NCBI RefSeq assembly: GCF_001189535.1
Contig: NZ_CP012070.1
Span: forward strand, 372,001 to 436,000
Direction: 5' to 3'
DNA length: 64,000 bases
From: Arsenicicoccus sp. oral taxon 190
GTDB taxonomy: Bacteria > Actinomycetota > Actinomycetes > Actinomycetales > Dermatophilaceae
Part shown: positions 37,066 through 45,683 of the stretch, piece by piece
Layout: the number at the start of each line of letters is the position of its first letter
How positions within the stretch are numbered: position 1 is the stretch's first letter
Position numbers and translations under genes: made by a program
The notes under the pieces: generated by a model
The model's database searches: none
What the model was told of the DNA's origin: nothing
What the model saw: only the letters and a program-made list of their open reading frames with translations

Positions 37066-37881
37066 CTACTGCGGGTCGGCGACCGACACGCGGGCGGCGC
37101 GCAGCACGCGCTCGCCCTGCCGGTAGCCGGGCTGGAGGACCTGCACGACCGTCGTGCCCGTGACTCCCTCGGGGAGCTCGGCCTCGACGTGCATGAGGGC
37201 CTCGTGGATGGTCGGGTCGAAGGCGTCCCCGGCCTCGCCGAACTGCTCGAGCCCGAACCGCCCGAGCGCGCCCTGCAGCTTGTCGGCGATCGAGGCGAAG
37301 GGGGTGCCCTCGGCCAGGTCGCCGTGCTGGCGGGCCAGCGAGATCTCGTCGAGGACCGGCATCAGCGCCTCGATCACGGAGGCGACCCCGAGGTCCTTGA
37401 GCATGACCTTGTCGCGGTCGACGCGGCGCTTGTAGTTGACGTACTCCGCCTGCAGCCGCTGCAGGTCCGCGAGCCGCTCCGCGGCCAGCACCGTGTCGGG
37501 GTGCTGCTCGGGGTCGGCGGCGGCCTCCGCGCGAGCCTTCTGCGCGTCGAGCGTCGCCTCCTGCGCGGCGACCTCCTCGGGCGAGAAGGGGCTGGACGGC
37601 ATACCGTCCTGGTCCTGCCGGCCGGGGAGCGCGTCCCCGACGGCGCCGGCGAAGGAGTCGTCGCCCTCCGCCATCCGGGCGTGCTGGTCGTCCTGCTGGT
37701 GCGAGCTGTCCGACATGTCTGCCATGGGGACCTCCCTGTCGTTGCTGGCGGGGCCCGCGGGAGGCGAGCCCGGGTCGCGCACCTGGCCCGTGGTGGGGTC
37801 GATGCGCCGCTTGTCCCGGATCACCGGGCCGGTGGGCTCCCCGTCGGGGGAGCCCACGCGGCCGGCGGCGGGATCGGTCAC
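37066..37881 (-). CDS. grpE: Nucleotide exchange factor GrpE
   Basis: A 271-residue GrpE, which releases ADP from DnaK. The N-terminal VIRDKRRIDPTTGQVRD matches the characteristic actinobacterial (mycobacterial) leader and justifies the start at 37881, whose ATG overlaps the dnaK stop. A long coiled coil (DLQRLQAEYVNYKRRVDRDK) and a C-terminal beta domain (FDPTIHEALMHVEAELPEGVTGTTVVQVLQPGYRQGERVLRAARVSV, seen in pieces) follow. It is longer than E. coli GrpE because of a disordered acidic N-terminal extension. Confidence 0.95.
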   Translation of the reverse strand: MTDPAAGRVGSPDGEPTGPVIRDKRRIDPTTGQVRDPGSPPAGPASNDREVPMADMSDSSHQQDDQHARMAEGDDSFAGAVGDALPGRQDQDGMPSSPFSPEEVAAQEATLDAQKARAEAAADPEQHPDTVLAAERLADLQRLQAEYVNYKRRVDRDKVMLKDLGVASVIEALMPVLDEISLARQHGDLAEGTPFASIADKLQGALGRFGLEQFGEAGDAFDPTIHEALMHVEAELPEGVTGTTVVQVLQPGYRQGERVLRAARVSVADPQ

Positions 37882-39785
37882 TTGGTGCCCTTGTCGTCGT
37901 CGACGACCTCGGCGTCGATGACGTCGTCGTCCTTGCCCTTGGCCTGACCGGCACCGGCCGCGCCCGCGCCGCCAGCACCGGCCCCGGCAGCGCCCGCCCC
38001 GGCAGCACCCGGGGTGCCCTGCTCGGACTGCTGCGCGTAGAGCGCGGCGCCGAGCTTCTGGGACTCCTCGGAGAGCGTGGTGGCCTTGGTGGAGATGTCC
38101 TCCGACGAGGTGCCGTCGGCGGCCAGCGCGTCCTTGAGGTCCTTGAGGGCCTCGTCGACGGGCTTGCGGCCGTCCTCGGGCAGCTTGTCGGCGTTGTCGG
38201 TGAGGAACTTCTCGGTGGAGTAGACGAGCTGCTCCGCGTTGTTGCGGGCCTCCGCCTCCTCGCGCCGCTTCTTGTCCTCGTCGGCGTGCGCCTCGGCGTC
38301 CTTGACCATGCGGTCGATCTCGTCCTTGGACAGCGCGCTGCCGCCGGAGATCGTCATCGACTGCTCCTTGCCCGTGCCCTGGTCCTTGGCGGACACGTGC
38401 ACGATGCCGTTGGCGTCGATGTCGAAGGTCACCTCGATCTTGGGCATGCCGCGGGGGGCCGGGGCGATGCCGGTGAGCTCGAAGGTGCCGAGACCCTTGT
38501 TCTGCTGGGCCAGCTCACGCTCGCCCTGGAAGACCTGGATCAGCACCGACGGCTGGTTGTCCTCGGCGGTCGTGAAGACCTCCGAGCGCTTGGTCGGGAT
38601 GGCCGTGTTGCGCTCGATGAGCTTGGTCATCAGGCCGCCCTTGGTCTCGATGCCGAGGGACAGCGGGGTGACGTCGATGAGCAGCACGTCCTTGCGCTCG
38701 CCCTTGAGGACACCGGCCTGCAGGGACGCGCCCATGGCCACGACCTCGTCCGGGTTGACGCCCTTGTTGGGCTCCTTGCCGGTGAGCTCCTTGACCAGGT
38801 TGGACACGGCCGGCATACGGGTCGAGCCGCCGACGAGCACGACGTGCGCGATGTCGCCCACGGAGATGCCCGCGTCCTTGATGACGTTGTGGAAGGGCTC
38901 CTTGGTGCGAGCCAGCAGGTCCGCCGTCATCTGCTCGAACTGGGTGCGGGTCAGCGTCTCGTCCAGGTGGATCGGGCCGTTCTCGCCCATCGAGAGGTAC
39001 TGCAGGTTGATGTTGGTGCTGGTCGCGGTGGACAGCTCCTTCTTGGCCTGCTCCGCGGCGTCCTTGAGGCGCTGCATGGCGATCTTGTCGTTGGACAGGT
39101 CGACGCCCGTGGTGTTCTTGACCTGCGTGAGGAGGTGCTTGACGATCCGGTCGTCCCAGTCGTCGCCGCCGAGGCGGTTGTCACCGTTGGTGGCGCGGAC
39201 CTGGATGGTCGCGAAGCCGTCCTCGGCGTCCTTGCCCACCTCGAGCAGGGACACGTCGAAGGTGCCGCCGCCGAGGTCGAAGACGAGGATGAGCTCGTCC
39301 TCCTTGCCCTTGTCCAGGCCGTAGGCGAGAGCCGCGGCGGTGGGCTCGTTGACGATGCGCAGGACGTTGAGGCCCGCGATCTCGCCGGCCTCCTTGGTGG
39401 CCTGGCGCTCGGCGTCGTCGAAGTACGCCGGGACGGTGATGACCGCGTCGGTGACGGGCTCGCCGAGGTAGGACTCGGCGTCGCGCTTGAGCTTCATCAG
39501 GATGCGGGCGCTGATCTCCTGCGCGGTGTACTTCTTGCCGTCGACCTCCTGGCTCCAGTCGGTGCCCATGTGGCGCTTGACCGAGCGGATGGTCCGGTCG
39601 ACGTTGGTGACGGCCTGGCGCTTGGCGATCTCGCCGACGAGCACCTCGCCGTTCTTGCTGAACGCCACCACCGACGGGGTGGTGCGCCCACCCTCGGCGT
39701 TGGCGATGATCTCCGGCTCCCCGCCCTCGAGGACGGAGACGGCGGAGTTGGTGGTGCCGAGGTCGATGCCGACTGCACGTGCCAT
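37878..39785 (-). CDS. dnaK: Chaperone DnaK (Hsp70)
   Basis: A 635-residue Hsp70. IDLGTTNSAVSVLEGG opens the ATPase domain; VFDLGGGTFDVSLLEV and VVLVGGSTRMPAV are the phosphate-2 and adenosine motifs. The substrate domain and helical lid follow, ending in a Gly/Ala-rich stretch and the DVIDAEVVDDDK tail. AAGGAGAA precedes ATG 39785; an in-frame upstream ATG would add 15 non-conserved residues. One HAIR repeat overlaps the promoter and another lies upstream. Confidence 0.98.
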   Translation of the reverse strand: MARAVGIDLGTTNSAVSVLEGGEPEIIANAEGGRTTPSVVAFSKNGEVLVGEIAKRQAVTNVDRTIRSVKRHMGTDWSQEVDGKKYTAQEISARILMKLKRDAESYLGEPVTDAVITVPAYFDDAERQATKEAGEIAGLNVLRIVNEPTAAALAYGLDKGKEDELILVFDLGGGTFDVSLLEVGKDAEDGFATIQVRATNGDNRLGGDDWDDRIVKHLLTQVKNTTGVDLSNDKIAMQRLKDAAEQAKKELSTATSTNINLQYLSMGENGPIHLDETLTRTQFEQMTADLLARTKEPFHNVIKDAGISVGDIAHVVLVGGSTRMPAVSNLVKELTGKEPNKGVNPDEVVAMGASLQAGVLKGERKDVLLIDVTPLSLGIETKGGLMTKLIERNTAIPTKRSEVFTTAEDNQPSVLIQVFQGERELAQQNKGLGTFELTGIAPAPRGMPKIEVTFDIDANGIVHVSAKDQGTGKEQSMTISGGSALSKDEIDRMVKDAEAHADEDKKRREEAEARNNAEQLVYSTEKFLTDNADKLPEDGRKPVDEALKDLKDALAADGTSSEDISTKATTLSEESQKLGAALYAQQSEQGTPGAAGAGAAGAGAGGAGAAGAGQAKGKDDDVIDAEVVDDDKGTK

Positions 39786-39815
39786 GTGTGGCTTCTCCTT
39801 GATGACTAGCGGATG

Positions 39816-39835
39816 TTGAGTCGTCAGCACTCAAG
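39816..39835 (-). promoter_or_regulatory. HAIR operator 1 of dnaK
   Basis: TTGAGT-N7-ACTCAAG, a near-perfect HspR inverted repeat, lies 30 bp upstream of the dnaK ATG and just downstream of the -10 region, the classical repressing position. Confidence 0.9.
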
Positions 39836-39862
39836 GTATGACCGCCTGCGATCCCTGTGCAA
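39833..39862 (-). promoter_or_regulatory. dnaK promoter
   Basis: On the minus strand TTGCAC (39862-39857) and TACCTT (39838-39833) are spaced 18 bp. The -10 box abuts HAIR 1. Confidence 0.6.
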
Positions 39863-39877
39863 GCCCGTGTCAGTGAA

Positions 39878-39898
39878 CTTGAGTCTATCTGGCTCAAC
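39878..39898 (-). promoter_or_regulatory. HAIR operator 2 of dnaK
   Basis: CTTGAGT-N7-GCTCAAC matches the HspR consensus with one weak arm, 40-odd bp upstream of HAIR 1. A TAGACT box lies within it on the minus strand, as in the clpB operator. Confidence 0.8.
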
Positions 39899-39966
39899 TC
39901 TCCCCGTCCCGACTTCATTCCCGGCCCGTATGCCAACCTCCCGCGTCGCCGCCTCGCCGCCAGACC

Positions 39967-40000
39967 GACCACAACCACACCCCCGGGACAGGTTGTGGTC
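39967..40000 (-). terminator. Hairpin after SLOG-DUF429 gene
   Basis: GACCACAACC and GGTTGTGGTC form a perfect 10-bp stem with a 14-nt loop, 10 bp past the stop of the 40010-41239 gene. Confidence 0.6.
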
Positions 40001-40009
40001 GCCCGCGCG

Positions 40010-41239
40010 TCACACCCAGATCGCCGCGTCGATCCCGTCGCTGAAGCGTTCCGGCACCTCGGGGTGCCGCACCGCCTCGCCTCGCACGACCCGCGCTGCG
40101 CTCCAGGCCGCCGCAGCGGCGTCGAGCAGGTCGTCGGCGCCGCGGCGGTCCAGGTCGGCGCCGCTCGGCAGGCGGACCCCCTGCGCCAGCAGCAGCCCCT
40201 CGCGTTCGCGCACGCCGTCGGCGGTCTTCTTGCTCGAGCCGAGCGGGGCGCCCGCCATGATCGCGAAGCACAGCTCGGGGTGCACCTCCACGACCCGCAC
40301 CCGCCCCGGGTCCTGGGAGCGGACGTACCCGTCGACGTCGAGGATGGCCCGCCGCAGCGCATAGCTCTGCGCCGCCAGGCTGGTCCCGCCGGTCCGGGCG
40401 ACGCTGATGCGGCGGGCCTCGGCATACGACTCGGCGGCGAGCGCGTCGCGCACCGGTGTCGGGAAGACCGAGCTGCCCCGCCTCCCCAGCCGCTTCCTCA
40501 CCTGCACGTCCGCCTGCCGCCGGCCGGTGTCCGGGAGCCCGACGGGGGTGTCGACCGCGACGAGCCGGACCTCGCCCTGGTCCGTCGCGCGAGCCACGAG
40601 GGTCGCGAGGTCGGGCCCGGCGACGAGCCGCACCGTCCCCCGCCCGGACGCCGGCAGCAGCGCACCCGTCCACCCGCCGCGCGCGCCGTCGACGCCGAGC
40701 ACCCACCCGTCGTATGCCGTTCCCCCGTCCGACGACTCCGGGCGCGACGCCAGCCCGAGCTCTTCCAGGACGGCGGCCACGGCACCCTCGGGCGAGGCGG
40801 CGTGGCGCGGCGCCCGCACGTCGTCGCCGGCCACCGGCACCTCGTCGAAGAGCCGCAGCCCGCCCAGCAGCACCACCGGCACCCCGGTCCGGGCGGCCAG
40901 GGCGATCTCGCTCACCGTCCCCCAACTGTTGCCGACCGCGATCACGGCGTCGCAGGCCCGCACGAGCAGGGCGTTGCGCATCTCTCCCATCCCGGTCGGC
41001 ACGGTGACGGACAGGTGCGGGTTGGCGGCGGAGCGGTCGTCGCCGGGCAGCAGCCCGAGGCTGGTCCCGCCGACCTCGGTGCAGCCCAGCGCGGCCCCGG
41101 CCATCACGCCGCCGAGCCCTCCGGTGACGACGACGAGGCCCTGCTCGGCGAGCAACCGGCCCACCGTGACCGCCTGCTGCACCTGCTCCGACGTGGCCGC
41201 GCCCGGGCCGACGACACCGACATACCCTCGTGGTCGCAC
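40010..41239 (-). CDS. Fusion: SLOG (TIGR00725-like) domain + DUF429 RNase H-fold domain
   Basis: A 409-residue two-domain protein. Residues 4-165 form a LOG-like Rossmann domain: YVGVVGPGAATSEQ, VVTGGLGGVMAGA, PTGMGEMRNALLVRACDAVIAVGNSWGTVSE, where GNSWGTVSE (103-111) replaces the LOG PGGxGTxxE motif. Residues 178-409 form a DUF429 domain: GVDGARGGW (Asp 184), AVDTPVGLPD, RLGRRGSSVFPTPVR, VEVHPELCF, with the acidic residues expected for an RNase H fold. GTG 41239 is preferred to ATG 41284 because CATCCT lies 6 nt upstream and the extra 15 residues are low complexity. Nucleotide binding coupled to nuclease action is inference. Confidence 0.82.
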   Translation of the reverse strand: MRPRGYVGVVGPGAATSEQVQQAVTVGRLLAEQGLVVVTGGLGGVMAGAALGCTEVGGTSLGLLPGDDRSAANPHLSVTVPTGMGEMRNALLVRACDAVIAVGNSWGTVSEIALAARTGVPVVLLGGLRLFDEVPVAGDDVRAPRHAASPEGAVAAVLEELGLASRPESSDGGTAYDGWVLGVDGARGGWTGALLPASGRGTVRLVAGPDLATLVARATDQGEVRLVAVDTPVGLPDTGRRQADVQVRKRLGRRGSSVFPTPVRDALAAESYAEARRISVARTGGTSLAAQSYALRRAILDVDGYVRSQDPGRVRVVEVHPELCFAIMAGAPLGSSKKTADGVREREGLLLAQGVRLPSGADLDRRGADDLLDAAAAAWSAARVVRGEAVRHPEVPERFSDGIDAAIWV

Positions 41240-41288
41240 GCGCCCAGGATGACACCTGGCACGCGGGGTCGGGCGGCCGGCCACCGCC

Positions 41289-41294
41289 TAGAGT
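41289..41294 (+). promoter_or_regulatory. -10 box of DUF3253 gene
   Basis: TAGAGT ends 6 nt before GTG 41301; the same six-base box precedes xth and the aldo/keto reductase gene. Confidence 0.5.
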
Positions 41295-41300
41295 GCGGAG

Positions 41301-41573
41301 GTGCCCTCCTCACCGCCGAGCGACGCCGAGCTGCAGGCCGGCATCGTCGACCTGCTCCGGCTGCGGTCCCCGGACGTGACGATCTGCCCGTCCGAGGTGG
41401 CGCGCCGGCTCGGGGGCGAGCGGTGGCGAGACCTGATGCAGCCCACGCGGGACGCGGCCGCCCGCCTCGCGGACGACGGTGTCGTCGAGGTGGTCCAGGG
41501 TGGCGCGCCGGTCGACGTGCGCACGGCGCGCGGCCCCGTGCGCCTGCGCCGAGGACCCGGCTGGGCGCCGTGA
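41301..41573 (+). CDS. DUF3253 family protein
   Basis: A 90-residue small protein with the DUF3253 pattern: DLLRLRSPDVTICPSEVARRLGG, WRDLMQPTRDAAARLADDGVVEVVQGGAPVD, ARGPVRLRR. It looks like a compact winged-helix fold. Function is unknown. It starts 61 bp from the divergent SLOG-DUF429 gene and overlaps the next gene by 4 bp, so it forms an operon with the EVE-like gene. Confidence 0.85.
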   Translation: MPSSPPSDAELQAGIVDLLRLRSPDVTICPSEVARRLGGERWRDLMQPTRDAAARLADDGVVEVVQGGAPVDVRTARGPVRLRRGPGWAP

Positions 41574-42007
41574 CGACGCACTGGCTGCTGCCGGTCGACC
41601 CGGCGGCCCACGCCGAGCATCAGCCCGCGGACTGGCGCACCCGCCCCGACGCCGGCCCGGTCTGGGAGGCGGTCGCCCGGTCCCAGCCGATCGACCGCTG
41701 GTGCCTGCGCTCCGGGTACCGGACGATGCGGGCGGGCGACACCATCTGGGCCTACCTGTCCCGCCGGCAGGAGCTGTGCGCGGTCGGCGCGGTGCGCGAG
41801 GTCGTGCAGGAGGGCGAGCGGTGGTTCGTCCTGGTGGGTTGGGATGCCGCCCGCACGGCCGCGCTGGGGCGAGACCCGTTGCCGCGCAGTGAGTTCGGTC
41901 AGGTCCCGATGTCCACGTGCCGCGCCCGGGAGGCCGCAGCGCGGGTCCTGACGGCGACGTATGACGCGCTCCCCGGTTCCCGGCATACGGGCCTGGGGTG
42001 CGGTTGA
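41570..42007 (+). CDS. EVE/PUA-like domain protein
   Basis: A 145-residue protein beginning THWLLPVDPAAHAEH. The central stretch RSQPIDRWCLRSGYRTMRAGDTIWAYLSRRQELCAVGAVREV fits the EVE pattern, in which the domain starts with a Trp-containing strand and contains a GD turn before the hydrophobic strand. EVE domains bind modified nucleic acid bases. The match is by eye and moderate. GTGA overlap with DUF3253 indicates coupling. Confidence 0.6.
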   Translation: MTTHWLLPVDPAAHAEHQPADWRTRPDAGPVWEAVARSQPIDRWCLRSGYRTMRAGDTIWAYLSRRQELCAVGAVREVVQEGERWFVLVGWDAARTAALGRDPLPRSEFGQVPMSTCRAREAAARVLTATYDALPGSRHTGLGCG

Positions 42008-42015
42008 CTGCCCTC

Positions 42016-43414
42016 ATGGCCGTCGACGACTGGTTCCTGACCACCGAGGAGCGCGACAACCCGTGGACACGCATTGACCTGCGGCACGGCGGGGAGGCCT
42101 GGACCAGCGGCAACGACGCGCAGGTGGTGCTGCACGGCGCGGACTACTTCGCGCGGCTGCGGGAGCTGGTGCAGGCGCAGCAGCCGGGCGACCTGCTGCT
42201 CTTCACCGACTGGCGCGGCGACCCGGACGAGCGGCTCGGCGACGAGGACGACCTGACCGTCGTGGAGCTCCTGGCCGACGCGGCGCGCCGTCCCAGCGCT
42301 CCCGGAAGGTCGCCTCGATGTCACCCACCACGGGCCCGGACACCTCGAGCATCGCGTCGTGCCACGGCGGGGTGGGCCCCCACACGTCGCCCATGTCCAC
42401 CGTCTGGGGGTCGCCGCGGTGCTCGCGCGTGTCCCGGCGGGTGTGGCACAGGTCGATCCCGCCCACGAAGGCGCGGTCCTGCTCCGGCCGCCCCGGGTGC
42501 CGCAGCACCACGAACTTCTGGTGGTGCGTGCCGAGCGGCAGCACCCGCATGTCGAGCACCACCTCCCCGCCCGCGTCGCGGACGCCGTCGGCGAGCGAGC
42601 GGTTCTCGGCCTCGGAGTAGGCGAACCGGTCCAGGTGCGAGCGCCAGAACAAGCCCTTGACGACCACCCCGCGACCCGACGCCGGTGGCGCTCGACCCGA
42701 TCTCGCGGGCGCAGGCGCTGCTGCACCGCGACGACGAGCACCCCCGGCCGCTGCCGCCGCAGCAGCCCGACCCGCCGCGGACCGGCTCGATGCAGGTGCA
42801 GCTGCTGCGGACCTACCCGGCCAAGGTGCCGCGGTTCCCCTTCGCGCCGCGCGGGGAGCGCAGCGTGGCGCGGGGCTACGACAAGGCGGTCCGGCGGGCG
42901 CGTCGGCTGGTCTACCTCGAGGACCAGTACTTCTGGAGCGGGGAGGTCGTCTCCTGCTTCGCCAAGGCGCTGGTCCAGGACCGGCGGTTGACGTTGTCCG
43001 AGCCGAGGGTCATCCACACGTCGTCGACCACGCAGATCTTGGTGTGGACGTAGACCGGTCGAGACCCGGGACCCGCGCGAGCCCCGCCTGCTCGGCCCGG
43101 GCGGCGACGAGGCACGCCGCTTCCCCCGCGACACCCGCCTCACCCTGGCCCGCGAGCACCTGGACCGGGAGGACGGCGACGACGCCGACCTGGTCGACCC
43201 GACCGGGTGGTTCACGGCCTTGCGGGACAGCGCGGACCGCCTCCAGCAGTGGTATGCCGCCGGCTGCGCCGGACCCCGCCCGCCCGGACGGCTGCGGCCC
43301 TACGTGCCGCCCACGCTCGGACGGGTGGAGCGCGCCCTGGGCGGCGTCGTCTACCGCTACGGCGACGACCCGGACGGCCGGCCCCGGGCGCTGCGGGGCA
43401 CCGACCAGTTCTAG
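42016..43414 (+). pseudogene. Phospholipase D family gene with two internal inversions
   Basis: A PLD-superfamily gene in pieces. The N-terminus (42016-42290, from MAVDDWFLTTEERDNPWT) is on the plus strand. Segment 42291-42671 (381 bp) is inverted and carries the first HKD motif (GTHHQKFVVLRH). Plus-strand coding resumes at 42672 (DPTPVALDPISRAQ through LVYLEDQYFWSG) and meets a stop at 43051-43053. About 42977-43056 is again inverted and carries the second HKD region (YVHTKICVVDDVWMTLGSDN). The C-terminus (about 43061-43414, ETRDPREP to RGTDQF) is back on the plus strand. Residues expected between the middle part and HKD2 are missing. As written it cannot give an active enzyme. Confidence 0.82.
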
Positions 43415-43635
43415 GCCTCGGCGGGCGGGCGCCGCACGAGGCTGACGAGCATGGCGCCGAAGGCCAGGACCGCGACGCTCAGCCCGACCACGCTGAGCAC
43501 ATCGGCCCACGGCGGGGCGGCTGCGGCGCCCAGGTCGGTGATCTCCATGGCGGCGAGGTATCCCGACGCGAAGAGGAGGAATCCCAGCAGCGAGATGACC
43601 CCCAGGTACACCGTCTCCACCGGACGCCGGGACAT
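43411..43635 (-). CDS. Small two-TM membrane protein
   Basis: A 74-residue protein with two hydrophobic helices (VYLGVISLLGFLLFASGYLAAM and WADVLSVVGLSVAVLAFGAMLVSLV) and a basic tail. AGGAGG lies 9 nt before ATG 43635. Its stop overlaps the stop of the broken PLD gene in convergent orientation. Not assigned to a family. The 43636-43854 stretch between it and the ABC gene holds both promoters and nothing else I recognise. Confidence 0.7.
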   Translation of the reverse strand: MSRRPVETVYLGVISLLGFLLFASGYLAAMEITDLGAAAAPPWADVLSVVGLSVAVLAFGAMLVSLVRRPPAEA

Positions 43636-43854
43636 CCGGCGTGGCCTCCTGATGACGACCGCGTGCGATCCAGCACTCACGACTCCCCCTGTGGTCGGCG
43701 ACCCGCCGTCCTCAGCCCTGCGCGACGCAGGCGGGTCTCGTGACGTGCTCCCACTCTGGCACACCGTGCCGTCGGCATACCGGGAGGACGCTGCGGACAG
43801 GACCTGACCGCAAACGACTGGGAAGGGGTGCCTCACCTCTGCCATGCTCGCCTC

Positions 43855-44853
43855 ATGTCATCCAGCCCAGCGGTGATCGCTGAAGACCTCGTCAAGCACT
43901 ACCGGGGGAGCAAGGGGGCGGTGGTCAAGGCGGCCGACGGGATCTCCCTGACCGTGCCCGAGGGCAGCGTCCTCGGTGTCCTCGGGCCCAACGGCGCCGG
44001 CAAGACCACCACGGTCCGCATGCTCACCACCCTCATCCGCCCGGACTCCGGGCGGGCGACCGTCGCCGGCGCCGACGTCGTCGCGGACCCCCAGAGCGTC
44101 CGCCGGCTCATCGGCGTGAGCGGGCAGTATGCCGCCGTCGACGAGTACCTCACCGGCTACGAGAACCTCCACATGGTGGGTCGGCTCTACCACCTGCCGA
44201 CCGCCCAGGCGAGGGCTCGGGCGCGCGAGCTCCTCGCGGAGTTCCGCCTCGAGGACGCCGCCGACCGCCCCGCCAAGACCTACTCCGGCGGGATGCGCCG
44301 CCGCCTCGACCTGGCGGGCGCCCTGGTCGCCCGGCCGCCCGTGATCTTCCTCGACGAACCCACCACGGGACTGGACCCCCGCAGCCGCGGCGACATGTGG
44401 GACGTCATCGGCGATCTCGTCCGCGAGGGCACCTCGGTGCTGCTCACCACGCAGTACCTCGAGGAGGCCGACCGGCTCGCCGACAACATCGTCGTCGTCG
44501 ACCACGGTCGCGTCATTGCCGAGGGCACCGCCGACCAGCTCAAGGACCAGGTCGGCGGTGGCCGCCTGCACGTGACGGTGGCGGAGGCCTCCGACATACG
44601 GCGTGCGCAGCAGGCTCTCGCCCGGCTGGGCGAGGGCCACGTCGAGGTGGAGGAGCACACCCGCGAGCTCACGCTGCCCGCCGAGGGCGGCACCCGCACC
44701 CTCGTCGAGGCGGTCCGGGTCCTCGCGGACGACGGGATCACGGTGCAGGACATCGGGATCCGACGGCCGACGCTGGACGACGCCTTCCTGACGCTGACCG
44801 GACGCACCACCGAGACGACCACCGAGACCGAGCTGCAGGAGGCCGCCCGATGA
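43855..44853 (+). CDS. DrrA-type ABC transporter ATPase
   Basis: A 332-residue ATPase. Walker A GPNGAGKTT, signature YSGGMRRRLDLAGAL, Walker B VIFLDEPTTGLDP, and the switch region follow in order; the C-terminal extension ending TLDDAFLTLTGR is typical of daunorubicin-resistance DrrA exporters. ATG 43855 follows CATGCT by 6 nt. The permease gene overlaps its stop by 4 bp. Substrate unknown; drug or lipid export is the family role. Confidence 0.92.
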   Translation: MSSSPAVIAEDLVKHYRGSKGAVVKAADGISLTVPEGSVLGVLGPNGAGKTTTVRMLTTLIRPDSGRATVAGADVVADPQSVRRLIGVSGQYAAVDEYLTGYENLHMVGRLYHLPTAQARARARELLAEFRLEDAADRPAKTYSGGMRRRLDLAGALVARPPVIFLDEPTTGLDPRSRGDMWDVIGDLVREGTSVLLTTQYLEEADRLADNIVVVDHGRVIAEGTADQLKDQVGGGRLHVTVAEASDIRRAQQALARLGEGHVEVEEHTRELTLPAEGGTRTLVEAVRVLADDGITVQDIGIRRPTLDDAFLTLTGRTTETTTETELQEAAR

Positions 44854-45683
44854 CCACGATCTTCCGCGACGCGGACACCATCGCCCGCCGCAACCTGATC
44901 AAGATCAAGCGGGTCCCGGACCTGATCGTCTTCACGACGCTGCAGCCGATCATGTTCATCCTGCTGTTCGGCTACGTCTTCGGCTCGCTCGCCGGCTCCG
45001 GCAACGGCCAGGGCTACCGCGAGTTCCTGATGGCCGGCATCTTCGCGCAGACGATCATCTTCGGCGCCACGATCACCGGGTCCGGCATGGCCGAGGACAT
45101 GCAGAAGGGCGTCATCGACCGGTTCCGCACCCTGCCGATGCACCCGGGCGCGGTGCTGCTCGGGCGCACCCTCAGCGACCTGCTCAACAACGTCATCGTG
45201 CTCGTCGTGATGACCCTGACCGGCCTCGCGATCGGGTGGCGGATCCGGGACGGGCTGCTGCACGCGGCCCTCGCCTACCTGGTGATGCTGCTGTTCGCCT
45301 ACGCCATGAGCTGGGTGATGGCCTACGTGGGCCTCAAGGTGCGGGCACCGGAGATCTTCAACAACGCGACCTTCATGCTGATCTTCCCGTTGACCTTCAT
45401 CGCCAACACCTTCGTGCCCAGCGAGAACATGCCCGCCGTGCTGCGCACCATCGCCGGCTGGAACCCCGTCTCCACGCTGACCCACGCCGCACGCGACCTC
45501 TTCGGCAACCTCTTCGCCCTCACCCCGGGCGGTGCGGCGCAGGGCGAGGCGACGCGCGCCTCCATCGAGTACACCTGGGCCCTGCAGCACGCCGCGCTCT
45601 ACACGCTCGGGTGGGCAGCGGTCCTGATGCTGGTCTTCGTGCCCCTGTCGATCCGGGCCTACCAGCGGTCGGTCGCCCGCTGA
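44850..45683 (+). CDS. DrrB-type ABC transporter permease
   Basis: A 277-residue ABC-2 permease with six membrane spans, starting DADTIARRNLIKIKRVPDLIVFTTLQPIMFILLFGYVFG. EDMQKGVIDRFRTLPM is the cytoplasmic family motif, and PLTFIANTFVPSENMPAVLRTIAGWNP lies in the later loop. It forms a complete exporter with the preceding ATPase. A 104-bp fragment duplicated from the DUF1345 3' end begins at its stop codon. Confidence 0.92.
   Translation: MTTIFRDADTIARRNLIKIKRVPDLIVFTTLQPIMFILLFGYVFGSLAGSGNGQGYREFLMAGIFAQTIIFGATITGSGMAEDMQKGVIDRFRTLPMHPGAVLLGRTLSDLLNNVIVLVVMTLTGLAIGWRIRDGLLHAALAYLVMLLFAYAMSWVMAYVGLKVRAPEIFNNATFMLIFPLTFIANTFVPSENMPAVLRTIAGWNPVSTLTHAARDLFGNLFALTPGGAAQGEATRASIEYTWALQHAALYTLGWAAVLMLVFVPLSIRAYQRSVAR

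Noticed and set aside
42203..42667. A separate minus-strand gene encoding a PLD half-domain, overlapping plus-strand genes
   Set aside because: Its sequence is exactly the missing middle of the surrounding plus-strand PLD gene and re-inversion gives a continuous frame, so it is an inverted segment and not an independent gene.
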